DNA from: Guptibacillus hwajinpoensis
GTDB lineage: Bacteria; Bacillota; Bacilli; Bacillales; Guptibacillaceae
DNA length: 64,000 bases
Direction: 5' to 3'
NCBI RefSeq assembly: GCF_020524165.1
Contig: NZ_JAIVKU010000004.1
Span: forward strand, 930,001-994,000
This document shows positions 37,550 to 47,443 of the stretch, piece after piece (the first letter of the stretch is position 1; each line of letters starts with the position of its first letter). The notes under the pieces were generated by a model. That model made no database searches, was not told the origin of the DNA, and was given only the letters and a program-made list of their open reading frames with translations. Position numbers and translations under genes: made by a program.

Positions 37550-38607
37550 TAAATTTTCCCCCTTTTGCTCACCCTGTTGCTGATCCAGTGAATCAAGTAA
37601 CTGGATGCGACAAAGAAAATAATCATCGCAATCACGATTTCAACAAGTTGTGTTGGCACCTGAGCAACAGACTGCATATTAAGCGCCCCAATTTTTAGTC
37701 CACCAAACAGGGCTGAAGCAAGTACAACACCAAGCGCACCATTTGCACCTAAAAGCGCAACTGCGATTCCGTCAAAACCAACTCCAGTAAAGTCAGCCAT
37801 AACGGTCATATAACCGTATGTTCCGAGTCCTTCCATCGCTCCAGCTATTCCTGCAAAAGCACCTGAAATGACCATAGAGAGAACGATGTTTCGTTGCACA
37901 TTGATCCCAGCATATTCTGATGCATATTTATTAAATCCAACAGAGCGAAGTTCATACCCTGTTGTCGTTTTCCATAGAAGGAACCACATTATGATTGCAC
38001 CAATAATTGCAACCACAAACCCGTAGTGAAGACGCGAAAAATCCGTAATGGATTCCAAAAACGGTGATTGAAGTGACGCTGAAGCATTAATTTGATCCGT
38101 TCGCTCACCAGGTGCAAGTAAATACGTACGGATAATTGCGTTAACGACATGAAGCGCAACATAGTTCATCATGATCGTTGTAATAACTTCATGAACTTGA
38201 TACTTCGCTTTCAGAAAACCAGGGACAAAGGCCCAAATCGCTCCAGCCAAAGCTGCTGCAATAATGGCAAGAGGAATATGAACGATAGGACTTAACCCTT
38301 CAAACTGAAGCCCGACATAAACAGATGCGAGCCAGCCAACAAGAAGCTGCCCTTCTACACCAATATTAAAGAGACCAGTTCTGAAAGCAAACGCGACGGC
38401 TAACCCTGACAAAATGAGCGGTGTCATCTGCCGAACGGTTTCACCTAACACATATGTGTTTGAGAAAATCCCGTTAAACAACGCTGCATACGCAACAATG
38501 GGATTATAGCCACTCACAAGCATGATGATTCCGCCAACGAGTAGTCCCAAAGCTACTGAAAGCAACGGAACAGTAATGCTCGCCCATTTCCCTTTTAATA
38601 ACTTCAT
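37549..38607 (-). CDS. nupP: Nucleoside ABC transporter permease (NupP type)
   Basis: This is the first permease subunit, 352 residues with about ten hydrophobic helices. The family phrase FRTGLFNIGVEGQLLVGW occurs near residue 75, and GYELRSVGFNKYASEYAGI marks the cytoplasmic loop that docks to the ATPase. Its ATG overlaps the nupO stop (ATGA). It works with NupN, NupO and NupQ to import purine nucleosides. Confidence 0.9.
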   Translation of the reverse strand: MKLLKGKWASITVPLLSVALGLLVGGIIMLVSGYNPIVAYAALFNGIFSNTYVLGETVRQMTPLILSGLAVAFAFRTGLFNIGVEGQLLVGWLASVYVGLQFEGLSPIVHIPLAIIAAALAGAIWAFVPGFLKAKYQVHEVITTIMMNYVALHVVNAIIRTYLLAPGERTDQINASASLQSPFLESITDFSRLHYGFVVAIIGAIIMWFLLWKTTTGYELRSVGFNKYASEYAGINVQRNIVLSMVISGAFAGIAGAMEGLGTYGYMTVMADFTGVGFDGIAVALLGANGALGVVLASALFGGLKIGALNMQSVAQVPTQLVEIVIAMIIFFVASSYLIHWISNRVSKRGKI

Positions 38608-40133
38608 GTTGTCTCACCAGCCTTTTTGCGCTTTGCGCCAGCCATTAAGAGACCAAGCTCTTGCTCTGTCGTTTCTTCTGGCTTTACAATGGCAACAATT
38701 TTCCCTTCATAGATCACCGCAATGCGGTCACTTACATTCATGATTTCTTCGAGTTCAAATGAAATTAAAAGAACCGCTTTCCCCTTGTCTCGCTCTTCTA
38801 CTAGCTTTGAGTGAATAAACTCAATCGCCCCAACATCAAGTCCGCGTGTTGGCTGAGCCGCAATCAATAAATTGGGGCTACGATCGATTTCACGAGCAAT
38901 AATTGCCTTCTGCTGGTTTCCACCAGAAAGAGCTCTAGCAGGTGTCATCTCACTTGGCGTACGCACGTCATACTCTTTAATTAATGATTTGGCTTTATCC
39001 ATAATCGTAGAAAAGTTTAAAATGCCGTTTCTTGAAAAAGGTCTTTTATAATAGGTCTGAAGGACCATATTTTCGCCAATCGAAAAATCTAAAACAAGGC
39101 CGTGCTTATGCCTGTCTTGGGGAATATGTCCAATACCGCTTTCTGTGACACGCCGCGGTTTCCAGTTTGTTACGTCTTTTCCATTCAGTTTAATGCTTCC
39201 TGATTTCGCTTTACGTAATCCTGTAATAGCTTCAATTAACTCAGACTGCCCGTTTCCATCGACACCCGCAATACCTACAATTTCTCCTGCACGAACGGAT
39301 AAGTTCATCCCATTAACAACAGGAACTTTTCGCGCATCTTCTACGACAAGGCTGCTAATTTCAAGCGTTTCGTTGGAAGGCTCTGAAGGTGTTTTCTGAA
39401 TCGAAAAGTTTACTTCACGTCCCACCATCATGGATGCTAGTTCATCCTGGTTCGTTTCCGCAACGTTCACTGTCCCGATTCCAACACCGCGACGAATAAC
39501 TGTACAACGGTCGCTTACTTCCATAATTTCTTTTAATTTATGAGTGATTAGAATAATCGATTTCCCTTCTGAAATCAGCTTCTTCATAATCGTAATGAGC
39601 TCTTTAATTTCCTGAGGTGTTAATACAGCAGTGGGCTCGTCAAAAATTAAAATATCTGCGCCGCGATAGAGCGTTTTTAAAATTTCTACGCGCTGCTGCA
39701 TCCCTACTGAGATATCTTCAATTTTGGCATTAGGATCTACCGACAAACCGTATTGCTTCGAAATCGCCGCAACATCTTTTGCAGCTTTCTTAACGTCAAC
39801 CTGACCTTTGGCGGTCGGTTCATTTCCAAGGATAATGTTTTCAGTCACTGTGAATTTCTCAACAAGCATAAAATGCTGGTGAACCATCCCGATTCCTAGC
39901 TCATTTGCCACGTTCGGATCAGTAATATTCACCTTATTTCCTCGAACGTGTATTTCGCCTTTTTCAGGTTGATAAAGACCAAACAGAACGTTCATTAACG
40001 TCGATTTCCCAGCGCCATTTTCTCCAAGAAGGGCATGGATTTCTCCTTTTCTTAGCTGAAGCGTAATATTGTCATTTGCAACAATACCAGGAAATTCTTT
40101 ACGGATATTTCTCATTTCAATGACGTATTCCAT
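38604..40133 (-). CDS. nupO: Nucleoside ABC transporter ATP-binding protein (NupO type)
   Basis: NupO is a double ATPase of 509 residues. The first cassette has Walker A GENGAGKS (37-44), signature SVGMQQR and Walker B ILIFDEPTA. The second has a degenerate P-loop, GVDGNGQS, where Lys is replaced, and signature LSGGNQQ. This asymmetry is normal for sugar/nucleoside importers of the family. An attenuating hairpin lies between nupN and this gene. Confidence 0.93.
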   Translation of the reverse strand: MEYVIEMRNIRKEFPGIVANDNITLQLRKGEIHALLGENGAGKSTLMNVLFGLYQPEKGEIHVRGNKVNITDPNVANELGIGMVHQHFMLVEKFTVTENIILGNEPTAKGQVDVKKAAKDVAAISKQYGLSVDPNAKIEDISVGMQQRVEILKTLYRGADILIFDEPTAVLTPQEIKELITIMKKLISEGKSIILITHKLKEIMEVSDRCTVIRRGVGIGTVNVAETNQDELASMMVGREVNFSIQKTPSEPSNETLEISSLVVEDARKVPVVNGMNLSVRAGEIVGIAGVDGNGQSELIEAITGLRKAKSGSIKLNGKDVTNWKPRRVTESGIGHIPQDRHKHGLVLDFSIGENMVLQTYYKRPFSRNGILNFSTIMDKAKSLIKEYDVRTPSEMTPARALSGGNQQKAIIAREIDRSPNLLIAAQPTRGLDVGAIEFIHSKLVEERDKGKAVLLISFELEEIMNVSDRIAVIYEGKIVAIVKPEETTEQELGLLMAGAKRKKAGETT

Positions 40134-40166
40134 GTAGATGCCACTCCCTTATCCAAACATGAAACA

Positions 40167-40194
40167 AAGGCTAGTCTATGAAAATACTAGCCTT
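40167..40194 (-). terminator. Hairpin between nupN and nupO, probable partial terminator
   Basis: A 9-bp perfect stem (AAGGCTAGT / ACTAGCCTT) has a 10-base loop and is followed by TGTTTC on the minus strand. There is no promoter between it and nupO, so read-through must feed nupOPQ. It probably keeps the binding protein more abundant than the transporter, or protects the nupN 3' end. Confidence 0.6.
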
Positions 40195-40278
40195 CGTCCC
40201 GTATTTGGCTATAATGTAGGTGAGATTTCCAGTAGATCGATCGCGTTTCCTACTAAGGAAAACGTGTTCCTCGACCTC

Positions 40279-41376
40279 TTATAGAGAGCTCTCGAATTTT
40301 TCGTACTCTTCATCAGTGCTTGGCACTTCTAAATCGCCGTTCTGGATTTGCTCTTTATACTCTTCTACTTTTTGTAACGCTTCTTCAGAAACGTTTTCCT
40401 GAGATTCAGCAATACCTACGCCATCTTCTTCAAGACCAAATTCAGTTACTTCCCCACCAGGGAAATTTCCGTCCATTGTTTGCTTAGAAACTTCAATAAC
40501 AGCTGTATCCACACGCTTAACCATCGAAGTAAGCGTTACGTTCTCAGGCATTCCTTCTTCATGCTGATCACGGTCAACACCAATTACCCATACTTTTTCA
40601 CCGTTTTTCGCACGGTTCTTCGCTTCTGTGAAGACACCGTTACCAGTTCCGCCAGCAGCGTGATAGATGATGTCTGCACCTTTATCATAAAGAGTTGCAG
40701 CAATCTGCTGACCCTTTTCAGCTGCGTTGAAATCATCCGCGTACTGCGTAAAGATCTCAGCATCAGGGTTCACGGATTTTACGCCTGCTTTAAAGCCGCT
40801 TTCAAACTTTTTAATTAATTCAGAGTCAACTCCACCAATGAAGCCGACTTTATTTGATTCAGACTGCATTCCTGCAATAACGCCTACGAGGAATGACCCT
40901 TGATGCTCTTTAAATGTAATGCTCGCAACGTTTTCCATTGGATCACCATCTTCGTTTACCGCAACGCTATCAACTAGCGCCAACTGCGCATCAGGTTTTT
41001 GCGTGGCAATTGTTTGAATGTCTTGCTGCATTAGAAACCCAATTCCAAAGATCAAGTTATAATCTTCACGAATTAAACCTGAAAGGTTTGGTTGATAGTC
41101 ACTTGCTGCAGTTGATTGTACGTACTTAAAGTCCTTGTCTTTCTCTAAGCCATTATCTTTACCAAACTGCTGAAGTCCTTCCCATGCAGATTGGTTAAAT
41201 GATTTATCATCTACACCGCCTGTATCGGTTACCATAGCTACTTTAAAATCTTTGCTTCCACTTTCACTGCTTCCGCCGCCTGAACTTTCATTGTTTGCAT
41301 CGTTTGTCCCACAAGCAGATAAAAGCGTACCAGCCGCTAAAACAGCTGACAACATAAAACCATACTTCTTTTTCAT
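40279..41376 (-). CDS. nupN: BMP-family nucleoside-binding lipoprotein (NupN type)
   Basis: This is the surface receptor of the importer. The N-terminus is a lipoprotein signal: KKKYGF, a hydrophobic stretch and the lipobox LLSAC, with Cys22 as the lipidated residue. A Ser/Gly-rich spacer follows, then the BMP/PnrA domain (about 48-365), including TDTGGVDDKSFNQSAWEG. The ATG at 41376 has GAGGGGG upstream; an upstream in-frame start at 41391 overlaps it. Purine-nucleoside specificity is inferred from the family. Confidence 0.92.
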   Translation of the reverse strand: MKKKYGFMLSAVLAAGTLLSACGTNDANNESSGGGSSESGSKDFKVAMVTDTGGVDDKSFNQSAWEGLQQFGKDNGLEKDKDFKYVQSTAASDYQPNLSGLIREDYNLIFGIGFLMQQDIQTIATQKPDAQLALVDSVAVNEDGDPMENVASITFKEHQGSFLVGVIAGMQSESNKVGFIGGVDSELIKKFESGFKAGVKSVNPDAEIFTQYADDFNAAEKGQQIAATLYDKGADIIYHAAGGTGNGVFTEAKNRAKNGEKVWVIGVDRDQHEEGMPENVTLTSMVKRVDTAVIEVSKQTMDGNFPGGEVTEFGLEEDGVGIAESQENVSEEALQKVEEYKEQIQNGDLEVPSTDEEYEKFESSL

Positions 41377-41542
41377 CTTAATCCCCCTCATGTTTTTTAA
41401 ACGCCGCCCGCTCTCTCTTCTCTCTATCGAGCTATGCTTTGTTTGGTTGCGTTTTCACAGCTCCCAAAAAATATTATGAATGAAAATGAGCTATGAAACA
41501 CGCATGAAATATTTTTGAAAAAACAGTCATATTTCGACAATA

Positions 41543-41571
41543 ACTATACCATTTTCAAGGAGATAAGGAAA
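41543..41571 (-). promoter_or_regulatory. Possible nup operon promoter
   Basis: TATAGT (complement of 41543-41548) lies 17 bp from TTTCCT (complement of 41566-41571), a weak -35. It would give a leader of about 160 nt. The 309-bp gap otherwise holds the spoIIIE terminator and AT-rich sequence; I saw no purine riboswitch core. Confidence 0.35.
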
Positions 41572-41670
41572 TAGTTTTTTGAAAAAAAGCTCGATTACCA
41601 ATATTTTAAATGGTAGCATTTCTCACGTCATAAGGTCTTTTACTTTACTTTTAGAATTTTTATTCTCAGA

Positions 41671-41706
41671 AAAAAAGAAGCGCAATCAGCTAGATTGCGC
41701 TTCTTC
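41671..41706 (-). terminator. Intrinsic terminator overlapping the end of spoIIIE
   Basis: An 11-bp perfect stem (GAAGCGCAATC / GATTGCGCTTC) with a 5-base loop contains the spoIIIE stop codon. On the minus strand a run of seven T residues follows. Confidence 0.92.
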
Positions 41707-44037
41707 TTCTTTACTTACAAGAACTTCTCGTGGCTTACTGCCTTCATAAGGCCCAACCACACCTCGAGCTTCCATCGCATCAATTAGTCGAGCTGCTCGT
41801 GTGTAACCAATTCGAAATCTTCTTTGTAGCATCGAAACCGATGCTGTTTGCATTTCTGTGATGAGTTGAACAGCATCATCGTATAAATCATCATCCACCT
41901 CGGGCTGGGCTTCTTCAGGTTTATCCGTCGGAATCATTTCTTCCTGATACTGCGCTTTTTGTTGGGCAATGACAAAATCAACGAGCTCTTCTACTTCTTC
42001 ATCTGATAAAAAGGCACCCTGTACACGTTTTGGTTTATTGGCCCCAACAGGGAGGAAAAGCATATCTCCTTTTCCTAGCAGCTTCTCAGCACCGCCCATA
42101 TCGAGAATTGTGCGAGAATCCGTCATCGAAGATACACTAAACGCAATACGGGACGGGATATTAGCTTTAATGACACCCGTTATGACGTCAACAGATGGTC
42201 GCTGCGTTGCGATAATTAAATGAATGCCCGCTGCACGCGCCATTTGGGCAAGTCGTGTAATCGCATCCTCTACGTCACTTGATGCGACCATCATTAAATC
42301 AGCTAGCTCATCAACAATGACTACAATGTATGGAAGAGAGGGCTGCTTCGCTTCTGATGTTTCATTATGGCGCTTAATATGATTGTTATATCCCTCAATA
42401 TTCCGCGTGCCCGTATGAGAGAATAGCTCATATCGGCGTTCCATTTCATTCACGACTTTTTTTAGTGCTTGCGACGCTTTCTTCGGATCCGTCACAACAG
42501 GAGCAAGAAGATGAGGGATTCCATTATAAACATTAAGCTCTACCATCTTAGGATCGATCATCATCATTTTGACTTCATGCGGTTTTGCTTTCATCATAAT
42601 GCTTGCGATAATCCCATTGATACAAACACTTTTACCACTACCAGTTGCGCCAGCAACAAGTAAATGGGGCATTTTTGATAAATCGGACACAACCGCTTCA
42701 CCAGAAATATCGCGACCAAAACCAATCGCAACTTTGGAAGCATGAGACTGGTATTCCTTCGATTCGAGTACTTCTCTAAGCGTCACCATCGCAACTTCTG
42801 AATTCGGCACTTCAATTCCAATGGCAGATTTACCTGGGATCGGTGCTTCAATACGAAGATCTCGTGCGGCAAGCGCAAGAGCAAGATCATCTGTTAAATT
42901 CACTATTTTACTAACCTTCACACCAGTATCTGGATAAACCTCATATTTTGTTACGGCTGGTCCTAGATGAACTTTCATTACCTTCGCTTTCACTCCAAAA
43001 CTTTCAAACGTCTTCTCTAATTTACGAGCGTTGGCTGAAATTTGCTGTCTCTCGTTATCTTGCGAAACCTTTTTTGGTGCCTGAAGTAATGACAGAGATG
43101 GAAGGTGATAGTCTTTGTTTTCCAATTCGCCGACAGTTAAGGACTGTATCGGAGTGCCATCCGCTGTTTCCTGATTCGTTTCACTACTTTTACTCTCAAC
43201 CACTTCTTTCTCAGCAGGTGGTTCTGAGTGAGTTGGATAAGCACTTTCCGTAAACGTTCGAATTTCTGGTTCAAAAGGGGTTTCTTCTTCTACTTGCTCC
43301 TGAGGTGGTGTAGAAACCTCATAAGTTTCCTCCTGGTTCATCGATGCCTCTTGTTCTCTTAATGCAGCACGCTGTTCTTTCTTCTCTCTTCTTGCACTCT
43401 TACTTTCAGATAAAAGAGCTTTTGCTTCATCATATGTGTTCAATACGAAGCCTTTCACCCAATCAAGAGCTTTCCCAAGAACATCACTGAATGACTTTCC
43501 TGTAATGAGAACGAAGGAAAGTAAAATCATAAGAAACGCCATGAGCTGCGTTCCTGTTGCATCAAAAAGCCGGTAACAAAATGCAAAAAGCAGCGCACCG
43601 ATCATGCCCCCGCCAAGCGGGCTAGATTCTGATGGATCGCTAACGTCCATTCGGAAGAGTTCATATGTATTGGCAATAACCGATGGACTATCCCATTGCC
43701 CCTCTCGAGACAGCGTTTCGAATAAGCCAACGTGACTTAATAGTAAAAAGGACGTGCCAAGCAAGTAAAAGCCAGCCAATCTTCTTGACCAGAACGACGG
43801 GAGCTTTCGCTTCACAATTAAATAACCTGCGAACAGAACAAGACCTGCTATAATCAGGCCGTACCATTCTCCTGCAAAAAATCGAAACATATGGTAAATG
43901 GCTCGTCCAACAACACCCATCTTCAAAACGCCCAAAACGGTAAATGCTAGAACGGTTAAACCGATAAATTCAATTTTGACCTGAGATTGCCAGGCGGCCT
44001 GTTTCTTTGTTGCTTTTTTTCTTTTTCGTTTTGCCAT
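41686..44037 (-). CDS. spoIIIE: DNA translocase SpoIIIE/FtsK
   Basis: SpoIIIE pumps the chromosome into the forespore and clears DNA from septa. Four to five N-terminal membrane helices (about 20-175) are followed by a Glu/Pro-rich linker (about 210-310), the motor domain with Walker A GATGSGKS and Walker [11 protein letters not shown], and the C-terminal winged-helix gamma domain that reads orienting sequences. At 783 residues from the ATG at 44037 it matches the B. subtilis length. GAGGTGAG lies just upstream; the longer open frame to 44127 is not supported. Confidence 0.97.
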   Translation of the reverse strand: MAKRKRKKATKKQAAWQSQVKIEFIGLTVLAFTVLGVLKMGVVGRAIYHMFRFFAGEWYGLIIAGLVLFAGYLIVKRKLPSFWSRRLAGFYLLGTSFLLLSHVGLFETLSREGQWDSPSVIANTYELFRMDVSDPSESSPLGGGMIGALLFAFCYRLFDATGTQLMAFLMILLSFVLITGKSFSDVLGKALDWVKGFVLNTYDEAKALLSESKSARREKKEQRAALREQEASMNQEETYEVSTPPQEQVEEETPFEPEIRTFTESAYPTHSEPPAEKEVVESKSSETNQETADGTPIQSLTVGELENKDYHLPSLSLLQAPKKVSQDNERQQISANARKLEKTFESFGVKAKVMKVHLGPAVTKYEVYPDTGVKVSKIVNLTDDLALALAARDLRIEAPIPGKSAIGIEVPNSEVAMVTLREVLESKEYQSHASKVAIGFGRDISGEAVVSDLSKMPHLLVAGATGSGKSVCINGIIASIMMKAKPHEVKMMMIDPKMVELNVYNGIPHLLAPVVTDPKKASQALKKVVNEMERRYELFSHTGTRNIEGYNNHIKRHNETSEAKQPSLPYIVVIVDELADLMMVASSDVEDAITRLAQMARAAGIHLIIATQRPSVDVITGVIKANIPSRIAFSVSSMTDSRTILDMGGAEKLLGKGDMLFLPVGANKPKRVQGAFLSDEEVEELVDFVIAQQKAQYQEEMIPTDKPEEAQPEVDDDLYDDAVQLITEMQTASVSMLQRRFRIGYTRAARLIDAMEARGVVGPYEGSKPREVLVSKEEEAQSS

Positions 44038-44069
44038 TTTCTCACCTCTATACAAGCCATAGCTGGTGA

Positions 44070-44097
44070 AAAAAGCAGCCATTTCCGGCTGCTTTTT
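44070..44097 (-). terminator. Intrinsic terminator after ylzJ
   Basis: An 11-bp perfect stem (AAAAAGCAGCC / GGCTGCTTTTT) has a 6-base loop. On the minus strand TTTTTTCACC follows. It separates tepA-ylzJ from spoIIIE. Confidence 0.88.
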
Positions 44098-44148
44098 GTT
44101 CACCAATCTATTCCTAGTATACCACATCTTCCCGTGGTCCTATAGGCT

Positions 44149-44376
44149 CTATTTCAGTGGAGAAGTCGATAACGTTAACATTTGCCCAGGCTGTGTGGCT
44201 TCATTTAAATAGTCTTGAGGATCTGTGCTCAGCACCTGAACGACGCGACACTCGGTTAGCGACGTTCGCTCAACGAGTAGCTGAACACCATTCCATTCAA
44301 TGATCTTTTGTTGTTCATATACGCTTTGATCAGGTGGAAAGACCGCTTCGTTTGGAAGAATGGTGTAAAGAATCAT
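44149..44376 (-). CDS. ylzJ: YlzJ-like protein
   Basis: This is a 75-residue protein of the YlzJ family, conserved beside tepA and spoIIIE in bacilli; its function is unknown. The start [10 protein letters not shown] and the phrase [12 protein letters not shown] are characteristic. Its ATG overlaps the tepA stop (ATGA), so translation is coupled. Confidence 0.88.
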   Translation of the reverse strand: MILYTILPNEAVFPPDQSVYEQQKIIEWNGVQLLVERTSLTECRVVQVLSTDPQDYLNEATQPGQMLTLSTSPLK

Positions 44377-45122
44377 TGGACAATGTCACCCTCTTGTTTG
44401 CCTTTGTATTCTTCAATTAATTCATTTAGCTTTTTCATCGCAGGTCCTACAGCACCAACCTCATCAATTAAACCGTAGCTTACTGCATCATCGCCTACCA
44501 CGTTCGTCCCAATATCTCTCGTCAAATTACCTCGTGAAAACATCAGCTCTTTAAACTTATCTTCCGTGATATTCGAATGGCTCGTGACAAAGCTTACAAC
44601 TCGCTCTTGCATTTTATCTAAGTATTCAAATGTTTGCGGCACGCCGATCACTAATCCAGTTAAGCGAACGGGATGAATCGTCATTGTCGCAGTTTCTGCC
44701 ACAAACGAATAGTTCGCCGCAACAGCAATCGGAACACCAATAGAATGTCCGCCCCCTAAAACAATCGAAACTGACGGCTTGGAAAGGGACGCAATCATTT
44801 CAGAAATGGCTAGCCCCGCTTCCACATCTCCCCCTACAGTATTTAAAAGAATGAGTACACCTTCAATTTTTGGATTTTGCTCAATGGCTACAATTTGCGG
44901 GATGAGATGCTCATATTTCGTTGTTTTGTTTTGAGGCGGTAGCTGCACATGCCCTTCAATTTGACCGATGATCGTTAAACAATGAATATTCGACTGATCC
45001 ATACTCGGGACATTTGTTTGTCCAAGCTGCTGAATTTTATCCACTAACGTTGATTTTGATTGATCATCTTTTTTCGTATCGGGCTCTTGACCCGGGTTTT
45101 CATTACGATACTCACTGTTCAT
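44373..45122 (-). CDS. tepA: ClpP-family serine peptidase TepA
   Basis: TepA (YmfB) is a ClpP-like protein reported to aid protein secretion and to act in spores on small acid-soluble proteins. The Asp/Gln-rich N-terminal 45 residues precede a ClpP/crotonase fold. The nucleophile serine is S127 in GGHSIGVP and the likely catalytic histidine H150 in TMTIHPVR. Length is 249. In B. subtilis rnjB lies between dapA and this gene; here only 158 bp separate them. Confidence 0.9.
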   Translation of the reverse strand: MNSEYRNENPGQEPDTKKDDQSKSTLVDKIQQLGQTNVPSMDQSNIHCLTIIGQIEGHVQLPPQNKTTKYEHLIPQIVAIEQNPKIEGVLILLNTVGGDVEAGLAISEMIASLSKPSVSIVLGGGHSIGVPIAVAANYSFVAETATMTIHPVRLTGLVIGVPQTFEYLDKMQERVVSFVTSHSNITEDKFKELMFSRGNLTRDIGTNVVGDDAVSYGLIDEVGAVGPAMKKLNELIEEYKGKQEGDIVQ

Positions 45123-45247
45123 ACTGGTACCCCTTCCTTACTCTGGTACTAGTAGTATGAACGAGAGATTATTTTACCATTCATCAGATCAGTCGTTAAA
45201 CACAAGATCGTACGAATCGGTTCATTGTACAAGTATCCAAAAACGTC

Positions 45248-45275
45248 AAAAACGGACGCAGCTGCGTCCGTTTCA
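45248..45275 (-). terminator. Intrinsic terminator after dapA
   Basis: An 11-bp perfect stem (AAACGGACGCA / TGCGTCCGTTT) has a 2-base centre. On the minus strand TTTTTGACG follows. Confidence 0.9.
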
Positions 45276-45280
45276 AACTG

Positions 45281-46147
45281 TTATTTATTTAGCGCTGCCG
45301 CAAGTGATGAGCGTTCTTCCGCTGTAAGAGGAACCATTGGCAAACGAACACTTCCAACGTCCATTCCTATTAGCTGAAGAGCTGTTTTCACTGGAGAAGG
45401 GCTTGGTGCTTTAAAGAGCTCATTCATAATTGGTAAAATGCTTTGGTGAATCGATGCTGCTTTCTTTACTTCTCCAGATTCATAGGCAGAAATCATTTGC
45501 TGCATTTCATTACCAAGCACGTGTGAAGCTACTGAAATGACGCCATCGCCACCTACCGATAAAATCGGTAACGTCAAGCCATCGTCTCCACTATAAACGG
45601 AGAAAGACTCTTCAGTGCGGGTAATAATATCTGTGATTTGATCAAGATCGCCGCTTGCTTCTTTTACTGAAACAATGTTGTTAATTTTTGAAAGCTCAAC
45701 AATGGTCTCTGCCGTCATATTGACAACAGAGCGACCTGGAATGTTATAAATCATAACCGGAAGCTTCGTTGACTCGGCGATCGCTTTAAAATGCTCGTAA
45801 AGACCTTTTTGCCCGGGCTTACTGTAGTAAGGTGCTACGATCATAATCGCATCCACGCCTACCGCTTCTGCTTTTTTTGTTAATTCGATTGAGGCATGCG
45901 TATTATTACTGCCTGTTCCTGCAATTATGGGCACTCTACCATCTGCCACTTTCACAGAATGCTTAAAGAGCGCTACCTTCTCTTCTGAAGAAAGAGTTGG
46001 TGATTCGCCAGTGGTACCTGCGACGACAAGTCCATCTGTTCCATTATTGATTAAATAGTTCATCAGTTGCTCTGTTTTCGCAAAATCAATGTATCCTTTA
46101 CGATCAAATGGCGTCACCATTGCCGTAAGTACTTTTCCAAAATTCAT
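45281..46147 (-). CDS. dapA: 4-hydroxy-tetrahydrodipicolinate synthase
   Basis: DapA condenses pyruvate with aspartate semialdehyde, opening the lysine, diaminopimelate and dipicolinate branch. The Schiff-base lysine is K162 (VKEASGD), with Y134 (MIYNIPG) and the GTTGES loop (44-49) in the active site. Length is 288. The ATG at 46147 has AAGGAG 8 bases upstream; a GTG at 46156 lies too close. It is the last gene of asd-dapG-dapA. Confidence 0.97.
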   Translation of the reverse strand: MNFGKVLTAMVTPFDRKGYIDFAKTEQLMNYLINNGTDGLVVAGTTGESPTLSSEEKVALFKHSVKVADGRVPIIAGTGSNNTHASIELTKKAEAVGVDAIMIVAPYYSKPGQKGLYEHFKAIAESTKLPVMIYNIPGRSVVNMTAETIVELSKINNIVSVKEASGDLDQITDIITRTEESFSVYSGDDGLTLPILSVGGDGVISVASHVLGNEMQQMISAYESGEVKKAASIHQSILPIMNELFKAPSPSPVKTALQLIGMDVGSVRLPMVPLTAEERSSLAAALNK

Positions 46148-46170
46148 CTCGTTCACTCCTTGCCTTTCAC

Positions 46171-47424
46171 TTAAAGCTGATCCATCATCTGTTCCATTTC
46201 TTGCCCTGGTTCTAGATGAAGGTTAAATGTTTCATGTAACGCGTTTACAGCTGCCGAAAGATCGCGCTGTCTCACAAGCACCCAAATGGTAGTATGCGAA
46301 TCAGCTGATTGAAGAATATCAATGTTTTCCACTGCTAATGATTCTACAATCTTTGCCGTTACGCCAGGGACACCACTCATGCCAGCACCAACCGCTGAAA
46401 CTTTCGCACAACTTTCGATCACTTCTGGCTCATAGCCCATTTCGTTTAGCGTTGCCACGGCGCGCTCCGTCATTTCTTCCATGACCGTGTACACAACCCC
46501 AGTTAAGCTAATATTTATAAAGTCAACGCTAATGCCTTCGAGCGCCATTGCTTTAAATACGCGTGATTGTAGGTCATATTGTCCTTCTTTTGCGTACACT
46601 TTAATTTGCGTTACGCCGCTCACATGAGCAATACCCGTTATTAGCCGATCTATAACTTGTTCACCTGTTGGCTTCCCAGTCGCTGATGTGACAAGCGTTC
46701 CTGTCGAAGAGGAATACGTTGAGCGAATTCTGAGCGGAATTTTTGCCTGCATCGCAATTTCAACAGCGCGCGGATGAATCACCTTCGCACCCTGATACGC
46801 CATATTGCAAACTTCATTATAGGTAACAATGGAAAGAGGTCGGGCTTTTTCTACGATCCTGGGATCAGCAGTCATAATCCCTTCAACATCAGTAAAGATA
46901 TCGACCCATTCAGCTGAAAGAGCTGCACCAAGCGCTGCTGCTGATGTGTCACTACCGCCACGGCCAAGTGTTGTCACATCCCCGTCTTTTGTAACACCCT
47001 GAAAGCCGGTTACAACAACAACGTCCATCAATTTTAACTCTTCCAATAATCGTTCAGATTTCATTTCTAAAATTCTTGCTTTGCTATGCTCAGCCGTTGT
47101 CATAAAGCCAGCCTGACCACCGGTATAAGCGGTTGCTTTCAAACCCTCGTTTAAAAGAAGATTCGAGAACACTACAGAAGAGATGCTTTCGCCACATGAC
47201 ACTAGCAAATCATACTCTCTTGACGTTACTTTTCGATCGCGATCGCCAATGAGGCTAAGAAGCGTGTCGGTTGCATAGGGATCTCCTTTACGACCCATTG
47301 CAGAAACGACGACAACCACTTTATATCCATCGTTCACTGCGTCTTTAATATGATTAACAGCTCTCAGTCTGCCGTCTTCACTCTTTAATGAAGTACCGCC
47401 AAACTTCTGCACGATGACTTTCAT
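46171..47424 (-). CDS. dapG: Aspartokinase I (diaminopimelate-sensitive type)
   Basis: This enzyme phosphorylates aspartate at the head of the aspartate family. The kinase motif KFGGTS is at 7-12, and the two C-terminal ACT domains begin near residue 265. As in B. subtilis dapG, it lies between asd and dapA. That position suggests the diaminopimelate-regulated isozyme that supplies cell wall and spore dipicolinate, rather than the lysine- or threonine-sensitive forms. AAGGTG precedes the ATG. Length is 417. Confidence 0.96.
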   Translation of the reverse strand: MKVIVQKFGGTSLKSEDGRLRAVNHIKDAVNDGYKVVVVVSAMGRKGDPYATDTLLSLIGDRDRKVTSREYDLLVSCGESISSVVFSNLLLNEGLKATAYTGGQAGFMTTAEHSKARILEMKSERLLEELKLMDVVVVTGFQGVTKDGDVTTLGRGGSDTSAAALGAALSAEWVDIFTDVEGIMTADPRIVEKARPLSIVTYNEVCNMAYQGAKVIHPRAVEIAMQAKIPLRIRSTYSSSTGTLVTSATGKPTGEQVIDRLITGIAHVSGVTQIKVYAKEGQYDLQSRVFKAMALEGISVDFINISLTGVVYTVMEEMTERAVATLNEMGYEPEVIESCAKVSAVGAGMSGVPGVTAKIVESLAVENIDILQSADSHTTIWVLVRQRDLSAAVNALHETFNLHLEPGQEMEQMMDQL

Positions 47425-47443
47425 TCAGAACACCTTCTTATGT

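Noticed and set aside
41377..41670. Purine riboswitch or CodY box in front of nupN
   Set aside because: No conserved riboswitch core was found, and the best CodY-like match has about five mismatches.
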